Made by a program: the position numbers and the translations under genes | In this document: positions 48,178 through 56,737 of the stretch, piece after piece | How the letters are laid out: every line of letters starts with the position of its first letter | Position numbering within the stretch: the stretch's first letter is position 1 | Notes under the pieces: model-generated | Told to the model about the DNA's origin: nothing | The model's database searches: none | The model's input: the letters and a program-made list of their open reading frames with translations, nothing else | DNA from: an uncultured Oscillospiraceae bacterium | Lineage (GTDB): Bacteria > Bacillota > Clostridia > Oscillospirales > Ruminococcaceae | Length of the DNA stretch: 64,000 nt | Assembly (NCBI GenBank): GCA_934513685.1 | Contig: CAKSWY010000010.1 | Coordinates: 14,276-78,275, forward strand | Direction of reading: 5' to 3'

Positions 48178-49155
48178 ATGAAACAATTGCTCAGTTTTGT
48201 CATTCCCTGCTACCACAGCGCCGAGACCCTCCCCGCCGTGGTGGAGGACATCCGCCGCACCGTGGAGGCCGATGGCCGCTACGACTTTGAGGTGATTCTG
48301 GCCAACGACAACCCGCCGGATGACACCTGGCAGGTCATTCAGCAGCTGGCCGCCGCCGACCGGCGGGTGAAGGGCCTGTGCATGATCCGCAACTTCGGCC
48401 AGCACGCCGCCCTCATGGCCGGTTACCGGGCCAGTAAAGGCGACATCATCATCAGCCTGGACGACGACGGCCAGACCCCGCCGGACCAGGTGTTCAAGCT
48501 GGTGGACGCGCTGGACGGCACGGTGGACGCGGTGTACGGCGACTACCCCGCCGACCACAAATTTGCCAACCCCTTCCGCCACTTCGGCAGCAACGTCAAC
48601 GACAAAATGGCCGAATGGCTGCTGAAAAAGCCCAAGGGGCTGTATCTGGCCAGCTACTACGCCGTGCCCCGCTATGTGATGGACGAGGTCATCCGCTATC
48701 AGGGCCCCTACCCCTATGTGGACGGGCTGGTTCTGCGCAGCGCCGGGCGCTTTCGCAATGTTCCGGTGGAGCACAAGGACCGGGCCATGGGCCAGAGCGG
48801 CTATTCGCTGAAAAAGCTGCTGGGCCTGTGGCTGAACGGCTTCACCTCCTTCTCGGTGGTGCCTCTGCGGCTGGCCACCCTGGCGGGCGGGCTGTTCGCC
48901 TGCGCGGGCTTTGTGTTTGCGCTGGTGACCATCCTCCGCAAGCTGGCCCTGGGGGCCGCCATTGACCCGGGCTGGACCAGCATCGTCTGCCTGATGCTCA
49001 TCATCGGCGGTATGCTGATGGTGATGGTGGGTCTGGCCGGGGAATACATTGGCCGCATTTATGTGAGCATGAACGCCGCCCCTCAGTACGCCCTGCGCCA
49101 GACCTGCAATCTGGAAGAGGACGATGCCGCCCCGGAGCAGACGCCTGCCCCCTGA
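48178..49155 (+). CDS. Polyprenyl-phosphate glycosyltransferase (GT2, GtrB/ArnC-like)
   Basis: A 325-residue membrane-associated transferase that moves a sugar from a nucleotide donor to polyprenyl phosphate. The GT2 domain starts FVIPCYHSAETLP, has the metal-binding SLDDDGQTPPDQ and the acceptor-side DHKFANPFRHFGS; two C-terminal transmembrane helices (about 234-258 and 266-292) anchor it. GGAAGTG precedes the ATG. It is followed 57 nt on by a GT-C membrane enzyme, the usual partner that uses the lipid-linked sugar outside the membrane. Confidence 0.9.
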   Translation: MKQLLSFVIPCYHSAETLPAVVEDIRRTVEADGRYDFEVILANDNPPDDTWQVIQQLAAADRRVKGLCMIRNFGQHAALMAGYRASKGDIIISLDDDGQTPPDQVFKLVDALDGTVDAVYGDYPADHKFANPFRHFGSNVNDKMAEWLLKKPKGLYLASYYAVPRYVMDEVIRYQGPYPYVDGLVLRSAGRFRNVPVEHKDRAMGQSGYSLKKLLGLWLNGFTSFSVVPLRLATLAGGLFACAGFVFALVTILRKLALGAAIDPGWTSIVCLMLIIGGMLMVMVGLAGEYIGRIYVSMNAAPQYALRQTCNLEEDDAAPEQTPAP

Positions 49156-49212
49156 ACGGTGGGCCGCTTTCTGCAAACCTGAGCCGCTTTTTCACAACAC
49201 AAAGGAGACTTT

Positions 49213-50955
49213 ATGCGCTCTGATTCTTCCCGCCGGGATCTTCTGGGGCCCGGCCTTCTTCTGGCAGCGCTGGCGCTGCTTTTGTGGCGCTGCACCCTCA
49301 CCTTCTGCTGGTCGGACGAGGGGTTCTATCTGGCGCTGGCCCATCGGTTCTGGCTGGGAGACCTGCCTTTTGTGGACGAATGGAACACCGCCCAGCTGTA
49401 CGCGCCCTTCCTTTTGCCCTTCTACGCCCTGTGGCGGGCGATAACCGGCGGCACCACGGGCATTTATCTGGCCGCCCGGGTGGCGGCGGTGCTGCTGCAG
49501 TTTGCGCTGGCCTTCGCCCTTTACCGGGCGCTTCGGCCCCGGGGCCGCGGCACGGCGCTGGCGGCCAGCCTGCTGGTGCTGGTGTACGCCAAGGCGGGCA
49601 TTGGGGGGCTGAGCTACTACACCCTGTGCTACCTGTTCTTCGGCACCGGGCTGCTGCTTTTTTACTTCGCCTGTGAGGCTGCCTCCACCGCGCGCATGGG
49701 CCTGTGCTTTGCCGTCGGGGCCGTGATGGCGCTGGCCGTGGTGTGTATGCCCTATCTGGCCGTTCTGTGGGTGCTGCCGGTGGTGTTCCTGCTGCTGCCT
49801 TCCGCCCATGGGCGGCGGGGGCCGGTGCTGGCTTTTCTCGGCGGCACCGGAGCCGCGGCGCTGGTGTATCTCGCCTGGCTGCTGCACCGGGTAAGCCTGA
49901 GCGAGCTGCTGGAATACCTGCCCTTTGTGCTCATGGATCCGGACGGCTCCAGCACCTCTCTGCCGGTGCTGGCCCTCAAGGCACTGGTGCAGCCCTTTTA
50001 CCAGTTCCGGTTCGGGCTGCTGTTCTGGGGCGGGGCGCTGGCGGCCAGCCTGCTGCTGCCCCGGCTGCGGCGGGTGAACTCCGTATCGGCCCTGCCCGCA
50101 AAGGTGCGCCGCCTGCTGCTGTCGGCGGCGCTGGCCGGCTTTGCGGTGAACCTGCTCACCAGCGGGGATATGCTGGGCAAGGCCCATCTGGCCCTGTGCC
50201 TGCTGGCGGTGCAGGGCTGGCTGCTCACCCCGCCGGCCCGCCGCCCCGTGCGGGAGGCCCTCTGCTTTTTCCTGCCCGGCTGGGCCTTTGGTCTGGTGTG
50301 GCAGGTGGGCAGCAACACCGGCTTTTCCGGCATGACGCTGGGGTTTGCCCTGGCCTGCGCTGGGGCCGCCCCCATGGTGGGGGCCTGCCTGCACTGCCTG
50401 AGTGAAGAGGGCACGCTTGCTCACCGCACCGGCCGCGCGCTGGCGGCGCTGGTGCTGTGTGTGCCGGTGCTGCTCAGCGGCTGGCAGCGGCTGGCGCTGG
50501 AATACCGGGACGCCCCCCTCAGCCAGTGCACCCAGCGGCTGACCATCGGCCCTGCGGCCGGTCTGGCCACCACGCCGGAACACGCCGCCCAGTATGCGGC
50601 CATCTGCCAGGCCCTGACCGGGAGCGAGAGCGACGGCCCGGTGTTCGTCACCGCGCTGGCCCCCTGGGCCTACCTGTGCACCGACCGGCCCATGGGTGCC
50701 TCCACCAGCTGGCGCACCTACCTGGACAGCGAGCTGCTGGAAGTGTACTACCGGCAGCACCCGGAGCGCTTCCCCGCCACCGTTCTGGTGCTGGACGAGG
50801 CCGTGGGCGGGTACACCTCCACCCTGCAGCCGGAAGAAAACCCGCTGCCCAACCAGAACTCCGGCCGGGAGGACGGCTTTTTGACGCTGGAGCTGGCCCG
50901 GCGCGGCTACACGCCGCACACCACCCCAGTGGGCACGGTGTACGAGGCCGGGTAA
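49213..50955 (+). CDS. GT-C fold membrane glycosyltransferase
   Basis: A 580-residue protein with about ten transmembrane helices in its first 430 residues and an extracytoplasmic C-terminal domain. The Asp-Glu pair in CWSDEGFYLALAHRF, right after the first helix, is the catalytic motif of GT39/GT83-like enzymes that use polyprenyl-phosphate sugars. It directly follows the GtrB-like GT2, so the two probably make and use one lipid-linked sugar to decorate an envelope polymer or protein. AAAGGAG lies before the ATG. Confidence 0.8.
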   Translation: MRSDSSRRDLLGPGLLLAALALLLWRCTLTFCWSDEGFYLALAHRFWLGDLPFVDEWNTAQLYAPFLLPFYALWRAITGGTTGIYLAARVAAVLLQFALAFALYRALRPRGRGTALAASLLVLVYAKAGIGGLSYYTLCYLFFGTGLLLFYFACEAASTARMGLCFAVGAVMALAVVCMPYLAVLWVLPVVFLLLPSAHGRRGPVLAFLGGTGAAALVYLAWLLHRVSLSELLEYLPFVLMDPDGSSTSLPVLALKALVQPFYQFRFGLLFWGGALAASLLLPRLRRVNSVSALPAKVRRLLLSAALAGFAVNLLTSGDMLGKAHLALCLLAVQGWLLTPPARRPVREALCFFLPGWAFGLVWQVGSNTGFSGMTLGFALACAGAAPMVGACLHCLSEEGTLAHRTGRALAALVLCVPVLLSGWQRLALEYRDAPLSQCTQRLTIGPAAGLATTPEHAAQYAAICQALTGSESDGPVFVTALAPWAYLCTDRPMGASTSWRTYLDSELLEVYYRQHPERFPATVLVLDEAVGGYTSTLQPEENPLPNQNSGREDGFLTLELARRGYTPHTTPVGTVYEAG

Positions 50956-51349
50956 CGGCGCGGCCCGGGCGTTTTTCGCTCATCTTTAATTTATCTTATC
51001 TGCACTATTTTTAGCACGACTGTCCATCTTCGTCATTTCCTACATCATTTTTTCGGAACAGCCTGTACGCCCCATGCAAATTGCGCAGGGCGGGCTGCAC
51101 CGGCGGTGCCGCAAGGCGAGCCTGCTGGTTGATTTTTGCCGAAGAAACGGTTATAATGGCCAGGAAAATGAATTTGGGTGTCTGCCTGCGGCGGCCCGCC
51201 GGGAAGCTTCGTCTTTCCGGCGGGCCGCTTTGTGCCGCAGGGGCCACCGCGGGCCGGAGCTTCCCGGCCGATCGCTCAGGGCCTGTGTTCCCGGCGCTGC
51301 ATTCCATGCGCCCTGCAAGCACCGGCCCCTTCAAAGGAGGAAGGAACCT
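50956..51349. other. Leader region before the cytidylate-kinase-like gene
   Basis: Nearly 400 bases without a gene. It holds a TTGATT-17-TATAAT promoter (51129-51157) and a long hairpin (51191-51230) with arms of about 15 bp followed by TTTGTG. The part before 51120 shows nothing I can interpret; short open frames there lack ribosome binding sites. Confidence 0.55.
51129..51157 (+). promoter_or_regulatory. Promoter of the cytidylate-kinase-like gene
   Basis: TTGATT (51129-51134), 17 bp, TATAAT (51152-51157). Confidence 0.7.
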
Positions 51350-51937
51350 ATGCCTTACCGCATCATCACCATCAGCCGCGCCCCCTACTCCGGCGCACGG
51401 CACATTGCCCGCCTGGTGGCCGCCAAGCTGAACCTGGCCTACTACGACAAGGAGCTGATCACCCTGGCCGCCAGGGAGAGCGGCCTGTCGGAAGAGGCCA
51501 TTGCTGCCAGCGAGACCCAGCGCAGCAGCAGCCTGCTGTACAGCCTTTCCACCCTGGGCAGCCAACTGCCCCTGGCCGACCAGGTGTATCTGGTGCAGAG
51601 CAACGTCATCAAGCAGGTGGCTGAGGAAGGCCCCTGCGTCATCGTGGGCCGCTGCGGCGACTATGTGCTGAGCGGCCGCAAGGACGTGCTCAACGTGTTC
51701 CTGTACGGCTCGGAGGATCTGCGCGTGGCCCAGGGCCAGGCCGAGGGCCTGCTGCCCGCTGACAAGGCCGCCGCCCTCAGCGCGCTGCACAAGGCTGACC
51801 GAAAAAAGGCCGACTACTACCTCTACTACACCCAGAACCGCTGGGGCCAGGCCCAGAACTACGACCTGTGCCTGAACGCCGGCCTGGGCGCGGACCTGTG
51901 CGCCCAGCTGATCGAAGAAGCCTACACGAAGGGCTGA
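51350..51937 (+). CDS. Cytidylate kinase-like family protein
   Basis: A 195-residue P-loop-like protein of the cytidylate-kinase-2 family (PF13189). It begins MPYRIITISRAPYSGARHIA and continues LVAAKLNLAYYDKELI; later CVIVGRCGDYVL is the second conserved motif of the family. The first loop reads SRAPYSGARHI where relatives usually have S-x-x-G-S-G-G-R-x-I, so nucleotide binding may be altered. The C-terminal YYTQNRWGQAQNYDLCLNAG is typical. AAAGGAGG stands 10 nt upstream. The MATE exporter gene follows by about 60 nt. Confidence 0.85.
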   Translation: MPYRIITISRAPYSGARHIARLVAAKLNLAYYDKELITLAARESGLSEEAIAASETQRSSSLLYSLSTLGSQLPLADQVYLVQSNVIKQVAEEGPCVIVGRCGDYVLSGRKDVLNVFLYGSEDLRVAQGQAEGLLPADKAAALSALHKADRKKADYYLYYTQNRWGQAQNYDLCLNAGLGADLCAQLIEEAYTKG

Positions 51938-51996
51938 GAACCCGCACGCAAACTTTTTGGGCCATTTGCGGCCCCCAGTTTTACGGAGGAATCCCC

Positions 51997-53412
51997 TTGA
52001 ACGAAACGAAACAGAATGTACCGGCCACCCCCGCGGCCGAAGCTGCCGCACCCCGGCAGGAAAACAAGATGGGCACCATGCCCGTCAACAAGCTGCTGAT
52101 CAGCATGTCGCTGCCCATGATGGCCAGTATGCTGGTGCAGGCGCTTTACAACATTGTGGACAGCATCTTCGTCTCCCGCGTGTGTGAGGACGCCCTCACC
52201 GCCGTGAGCATGGCCTTCCCCATCCAGACCCTGATGATCGCCGTGGGCGTGGGCACCGGCGTGGGCGTAAACGCCCTGCTGAGCAAGTCCCTGGGCGAAA
52301 AGAACTACGAGCAGGCCAACCGGGCCGCCACCAACGGCCTGTTCCTGAACGTGATCGGCATGCTGGTGTTCATGGTGTTCGGCCTGGTGGCCAGCCGCTT
52401 CTACTACGCCGTGCAGACCGACAGCCCCGAGATCATCGCCTACGGCACCAGCTATCTGTTCATCATCTGCGTGTTCAGCCAGGCCCTGTTCATCACCCTG
52501 ATGCTGGAAAAGATTCTGGTGGCCACCGGCAACACCTTTTACAGTATGCTGGGCCAGATGGCCGGCGCCATCACCAACATCATTCTGGACCCCATCATGA
52601 TCTTCGGTATGTTCGGCCTGCCCGCCATGGGCGCGGCCGGCGCCGCCATTGCCACCGTGCTGGGCCAGTGCGTGGGCTTTGGGCTGGACCTGTGGTTCAA
52701 CCTGAGCTTCAATAAGGAAGTGGAGCTGAACTTCAAGGGCTTCCGCCCCCATGGCGCCACCATCCGCCGCATTTACAGCGTGGGCGTGCCTTCCATCGGT
52801 ATGCAGTCCATCGGCAGCGTCATGGTGCTGGGCATGAACAGCATCCTGATGGGCTTTTCCAGCACCGCCGTGGCCTTTTTCGGCGTGTACTTCAAGCTGC
52901 AGAGCTTTGTGTTCATGCCCGTGTTCGGCATGAACAACGGCATGGTGCCCATTCTGGGCTACAACTACGGCGCCCGCAAGCCCAAGCGTATGCTGGCCAC
53001 CATCAAGCTGGCCACCATCTACGCCACCTGCATCATGCTGGCGGGCGTGATCATCGTGCAGCTGTTTGCCGCCCAGCTGCTGGGCATCTTTGACGCCAGT
53101 GACGCGCTGCTGGCCATCGGCGTGCCCGGCCTGCGCATCATCTGCCTGAGCTTTATCTTCGCCGGCATCTCGGTGGTGGGCAGCAGTGTGTTCCAGGCGC
53201 TGGGCCACGGCTTCCTCAGCCTGTGGGTGTCGGTCATCCGTCAGCTGGTGGTGCTTCTGCCCGTGGCCTGGGCCATTGCCCACTTCACCGGCCGGCTGGA
53301 GCTGGTGTGGCTGGCCTTCCCCATCGCCGAACTGGTGGCGGTCACCATGAGCAGCCTGTTCCTCGCCAAGGTGCACCGGCAGGTCATCAAGCCCATGCTG
53401 AACAACGGCTGA
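51997..53412 (+). CDS. MATE family multidrug/solute efflux transporter
   Basis: A 471-residue integral membrane antiporter of the MATE family with twelve helices. The first repeat has LISMSLPMMASMLVQALYNI and the typical VDSIFVSRV; the second repeat begins near SVGVPSIGMQSIGS and includes PVFGMNNGMVPILGYNYGA. The start is the TTG at 51997, since GGAGG lies 6-8 nt upstream and the codons follow as MNETKQ; the longer frame runs back into the preceding gene. The cytidylate-kinase-like gene precedes it, and a strong terminator follows. Confidence 0.93.
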   Translation: MNETKQNVPATPAAEAAAPRQENKMGTMPVNKLLISMSLPMMASMLVQALYNIVDSIFVSRVCEDALTAVSMAFPIQTLMIAVGVGTGVGVNALLSKSLGEKNYEQANRAATNGLFLNVIGMLVFMVFGLVASRFYYAVQTDSPEIIAYGTSYLFIICVFSQALFITLMLEKILVATGNTFYSMLGQMAGAITNIILDPIMIFGMFGLPAMGAAGAAIATVLGQCVGFGLDLWFNLSFNKEVELNFKGFRPHGATIRRIYSVGVPSIGMQSIGSVMVLGMNSILMGFSSTAVAFFGVYFKLQSFVFMPVFGMNNGMVPILGYNYGARKPKRMLATIKLATIYATCIMLAGVIIVQLFAAQLLGIFDASDALLAIGVPGLRIICLSFIFAGISVVGSSVFQALGHGFLSLWVSVIRQLVVLLPVAWAIAHFTGRLELVWLAFPIAELVAVTMSSLFLAKVHRQVIKPMLNNG

Positions 53413-53514
53413 ACCTGCGCTTTTCCGCAGTTTTGCGCCATCCCGGCCGATCCGGCCGTTATAAACGGGAATTCTGCATAAAATTCGCACTGCAATCTTG
53501 TGCGGTATTTCCGC

Positions 53515-53553
53515 AAAAAATGCCCCGTCGGAGCTTCCGATGGGGCATTTTTT
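53515..53553. terminator. Terminator after the MATE gene
   Basis: Stem AAAAAATGCCCC...GGGGCATTTTTT with an inner TCGGA/TTCCGA hairpin; six T on the plus strand and six A on the other side. Confidence 0.92.
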
Positions 53554-53563
53554 GTGCTATACT
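53535..53563 (+). promoter_or_regulatory. Promoter of the HdeD-like gene, starting inside the terminator
   Basis: TGC-TATACT (-10 at 53558-53563) with a TTCCGA -35 (53535-53540) that falls within the terminator stem. Confidence 0.55.
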
Positions 53564-53627
53564 ATTATTTGTGAAATTATGCCCGGAGTCACTTCCAGGC
53601 CCGGACGGTAAAGGGAGGGCGTTTTCC

Positions 53628-54314
53628 ATGTTCAAGCAAGCCAAGGCCGGGCTGCTGCTTTCCAGCGCGGCCTACCTCATTCTGGGCGTCTGCCTCATCG
53701 GCTGGCCCGACCTTTCGGTCAGCCTGCTGTGCCAGGGCTTCGGCGCGGTGGTGCTCATCTCCGGCCTGGTGCAGGTGTGGCGCTACCTCCGGCGGGAGGG
53801 CAACCCCTTTTACGCCTACCTGAGCCTGCTGTACGGCGTGGTGGCCGCGGCGGTGGGCGTGGCGCTCATCGCCTGGCCCAAGCTGTTCCTCAGCGTGCTG
53901 CCGGTGGTGTTCGGCCTGTTCCTGATCGTGGACAGCATTGGCCGTCTGGGCCAGGCGCTGGACCTGAAGGCCGTGGGCTACGGCCGCTGGTGGGTGTACC
54001 TGCTCACCAGTCTGGTAAGCATCGCCCTGGGCGCGTTTGTGCTGTGCAACCCCTTCCAGACGGTGGAGGCCATGGTGATGGCATTGGGCGTGATTCTAGT
54101 GCTGGAAGCCGTGCTGAACCTGGTGGGCACCCTGTTCGCCAGCGTAACCGTGTGGCGGCTGGGCCGCGCCATGGAAAAGGCGGAGGCCGAGGCCCGCGCG
54201 CTGGAGGAAGCCGCCGAGAATGCTCAGGCCGCCGACAAGGCCGAGGAGTTCTTCCGCGGAGAAGAAGGCCCCGTGGTGGATGCAGACGCCCACCCCGTGG
54301 AGGATGAGAAGTAA
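53628..54314 (+). CDS. HdeD-like DUF308 membrane protein
   Basis: A 228-residue membrane protein with six transmembrane helices arranged as paired hairpins (DUF308, HdeD family), starting MFKQAKAGLLLSSAAYLILG. The helices hold the repeated small-residue patterns GVCLIGWPDLSVSL, GVALIAWPKLFLSV and GAFVLCNPFQTVEA, the threefold repeat of the family. The cytoplasmic C-terminal tail (about residues 170-228) is a charged coiled-coil-like segment rich in Glu and Ala. AAAGGGAGGG precedes the ATG. Family members are linked to acid resistance in enterobacteria; the role here is unknown. Confidence 0.85.
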   Translation: MFKQAKAGLLLSSAAYLILGVCLIGWPDLSVSLLCQGFGAVVLISGLVQVWRYLRREGNPFYAYLSLLYGVVAAAVGVALIAWPKLFLSVLPVVFGLFLIVDSIGRLGQALDLKAVGYGRWWVYLLTSLVSIALGAFVLCNPFQTVEAMVMALGVILVLEAVLNLVGTLFASVTVWRLGRAMEKAEAEARALEEAAENAQAADKAEEFFRGEEGPVVDADAHPVEDEK

Positions 54315-54439
54315 AGCCCCGTTTTTTCTCTGCGCTTTACGCCCGGCTGCTCTGGCCGGGCTCTTTTCCTGCCCGGAAGTTCCCGGCACAAACCATTTGT
54401 TCATTTTTGCCCTGCAGGGCCATTTAAAAGGAGATTACC

Positions 54440-55837
54440 ATGCAATACGACCTGATCATCGTCGGTGCCGGCCCTGCCGGCATCTTCACCGCGCTGGAGC
54501 TGCTGCGCAAGGGCGGCCAGAAGAAGATCGCCATCTTTGAAAAGGGCCAGCCCGTGGAGAAGCGCCACTGCCCCAAGGCCGAGGTGGGCCACTGCGTCAA
54601 CTGCAAGCCCTACTGCCACATCACCACCGGTTTTTCCGGCGCCGGCGCTTTTTCGGACGGCAAGCTGAGCCTCTCCCATGAGGTGGGCGGCGACCTGCCC
54701 AGCCTGATCGGCGAGTTCAACGCGCAGGAGCTGATCGATTACGCCGACAAGATCTATCTGGAGTTCGGCGCAGACACCCACGTGGAGGGCGTAAGCGACG
54801 GCGAGGAGATCAAGGAGATCCGTAAGCGGGCCATTCAGGCCGGCCTGAAGCTGGTGGACTGCCCCATTCGCCACCTGGGCACCGAGAAGGCCCAGCAGCT
54901 GTACTACTCCATTCAGCAGTATCTGGCCCAGCAGGGCGTGGAGATGTTCTTCGGCGTGGAGTGCCGCAACCTGGTGCTGGAGAACGGCGTGTGCACCGGC
55001 GTGCAGATTGCCGACCACGGCGTGGAGCGCCAGGTGTTCGGCAAGGAAGTGGTGGTGGCCACCGGCCGCCGCGGCGCCGACTGGCTGGAGCGGCTGTGCG
55101 CTGAGCACGGCATCGGCCACAAGCCCGGCACTGTGGACATCGGCGTGCGCGTGGAGTGCCGCAACGAGATCATGGAGACCGTGAACCGGGTGCTGTACGA
55201 GTCCAAGCTGATCGGCTATCCCCAGCCCTTCAAGAACAAGGTGCGTACCTTCTGCCAGAACCCCGGCGGCTTCGTCAGCCAGGAAAACTACGACAACAAC
55301 TTGGCCGTGGTGAACGGCCACAGCTACAAGGACCTGAAGAGCCCCAACACCAACCTGGCCATTCTGTGCAGCCACAACTTCACCGAACCGTTCAATCAGC
55401 CCATTGACTACGCCCGCAAGGTGGGCGAGCTGACCAATATGCTGGGCGCGGGCCACATCATGGTGCAGCGCTACGGCGACATTCTGGACGGCAAGCGCAC
55501 CTGGGCCAAGGAACTGGCCTTCTCCAACGTGCGGCCCACCCTGAAGGACGCGGTGGCCGGTGACATCACCGCCGCCATGCCCTACCGCAGCATGATCAAC
55601 ATCATCAACTTCATCCAGATGCTGGACCATGTGGTGCCCGGCTTCGCCTCCACCGAGACCCTGCTGTACAGCCCCGAGTTGAAGTTCTACTCCAACCGGG
55701 TGAAGATGGACGAAAACCTCGACACCAACATCCCCGGCCTGCACTGCCTGGGCGACTCCTCCGGCTGGACCCGCGGCCTGATGATGGCCAGCGTGATGGG
55801 CGTGCTCATGGGCCGCAAGCTGGCCGAGCGGCTGTAA
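54440..55837 (+). CDS. FAD-dependent oxidoreductase (COG2509-like)
   Basis: A 465-residue flavoprotein. The N-terminal dinucleotide-binding motif is LIIVGAGPAGIFTALEL. A Cys cluster (KRHCPKAEVGHCVNCKPYCH, residues 43-62) follows, which is characteristic of this uncharacterised FAD-dependent dehydrogenase group. Further marks are TTGFSGAGAFSDGKLSLS, VVVATGRRGADW and the C-terminal GLHCLGDSSGWTRGL that closes over FAD. AAAGGAG precedes the ATG. The substrate is not known. Confidence 0.88.
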   Translation: MQYDLIIVGAGPAGIFTALELLRKGGQKKIAIFEKGQPVEKRHCPKAEVGHCVNCKPYCHITTGFSGAGAFSDGKLSLSHEVGGDLPSLIGEFNAQELIDYADKIYLEFGADTHVEGVSDGEEIKEIRKRAIQAGLKLVDCPIRHLGTEKAQQLYYSIQQYLAQQGVEMFFGVECRNLVLENGVCTGVQIADHGVERQVFGKEVVVATGRRGADWLERLCAEHGIGHKPGTVDIGVRVECRNEIMETVNRVLYESKLIGYPQPFKNKVRTFCQNPGGFVSQENYDNNLAVVNGHSYKDLKSPNTNLAILCSHNFTEPFNQPIDYARKVGELTNMLGAGHIMVQRYGDILDGKRTWAKELAFSNVRPTLKDAVAGDITAAMPYRSMINIINFIQMLDHVVPGFASTETLLYSPELKFYSNRVKMDENLDTNIPGLHCLGDSSGWTRGLMMASVMGVLMGRKLAERL

Positions 55838-55890
55838 AGCGCGGCTAAGCGCCTCTTAAACCCATTCTTAATCTCCATTCTTGAAAAGCA

Positions 55891-55950
55891 ACGGCGCCCC
55901 TTCCAAAGCCCGGCCGGATGGCCGCGGCCCGGAAGGGGCGCCGTTTTTGT
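55891..55950 (+). terminator. Terminator after the FAD oxidoreductase gene
   Basis: Fourteen-bp stem ACGGCGCCCCTTCC with complement at 55931-55944 and a structured loop, followed by TTTTTGTTTTTG. Confidence 0.88.
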
Positions 55951-56039
55951 TTTTGTATTTTATTCGTATTTTATACAGTGCGTTTTTTGAGGGAACTGCG
56001 CCTCGTTTGCAAAGATGCGCGGATGCGCGATAGAAAGGC

Positions 56040-56708
56040 TCACCGGGTCTCGGTGCGCTCCCGCTGCTCCATCCAGCCGATGACCTGTTCCAGATCCTCA
56101 CAGCAGCCATCGCACAGGGCCAGAATCTCCTGGGTGGGGGCCGACAGATCCGGCACCATCACCGTGACGCAGCCGGCGGCGCGGCCGGCCCGCACCCCGT
56201 TGAAGCTGTCCTCCAGCACAAGGCAGTTCTGGGGCGGCAGGCCCAGCAGCTTCGCCGCCAGCAAAAACAGCTCCGGGGCCGGCTTGCACAGGGTCACCAT
56301 CTCCCCGGCGGCGATCTGGCTGAAATAGCCCTCCACCCCGGCCATTTTCAGGTTGCGCTTCACCAGCGGCGACTTGGTGCTGCTGCCGATGGCCATGGGC
56401 AGGCCCCGGCCCTTCAGATAGGCCAGCAGCTCATCCAGCCCCTTTTTCTTGGGCACGCCCTGAAGCAGCCGGTCCTGCACCTGATTGTAGCAGGCGGTGA
56501 TCATGGCAGCACCGTTCGCTTCCGGGTAGAACCGGTGGATGATCTCCACCGATTTTGCCCCGTTGGAGCCGCGCAGCGCCTCGGCCAGCTGGGGCTGGTA
56601 CTCCAGCCCGAACTGGGCGCAGACACCGGGCCACGCATCGGTAAACATTCGCTCGGTGTCAAACATCAGCCCATCCATATCAAAAATCACGCCGCGTATC
56701 TGATTCAT
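56040..56708 (-). CDS. HAD-IA family phosphatase (beta-phosphoglucomutase-like)
   Basis: A 222-residue HAD hydrolase. Motif I FDMDGLMFDTE has both catalytic Asp residues, motif II is GSSTKS, motif III is Lys in CKPAPELF and motif IV is LEDSFNGVRAG. The cap domain between motifs I and II is the helical C1 type, as in beta-phosphoglucomutase and phosphatases of sugar phosphates. GGAGAG stands 7 nt before the ATG at 56708. It follows nnrE by 29 nt and is probably co-transcribed; a repair or housekeeping phosphatase is likely, with the substrate unknown. Confidence 0.9.
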   Translation of the reverse strand: MNQIRGVIFDMDGLMFDTERMFTDAWPGVCAQFGLEYQPQLAEALRGSNGAKSVEIIHRFYPEANGAAMITACYNQVQDRLLQGVPKKKGLDELLAYLKGRGLPMAIGSSTKSPLVKRNLKMAGVEGYFSQIAAGEMVTLCKPAPELFLLAAKLLGLPPQNCLVLEDSFNGVRAGRAAGCVTVMVPDLSAPTQEILALCDGCCEDLEQVIGWMEQRERTETR

Positions 56709-56737
56709 GGCCCATCTCTCCTCTCAAAGTTCCGGGT

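Noticed and set aside
51922..53490. Long minus-strand frame rich in His and Gln opposite the MATE gene
   Set aside because: Low-complexity antisense product without motifs; the plus-strand MATE transporter has full family signatures.
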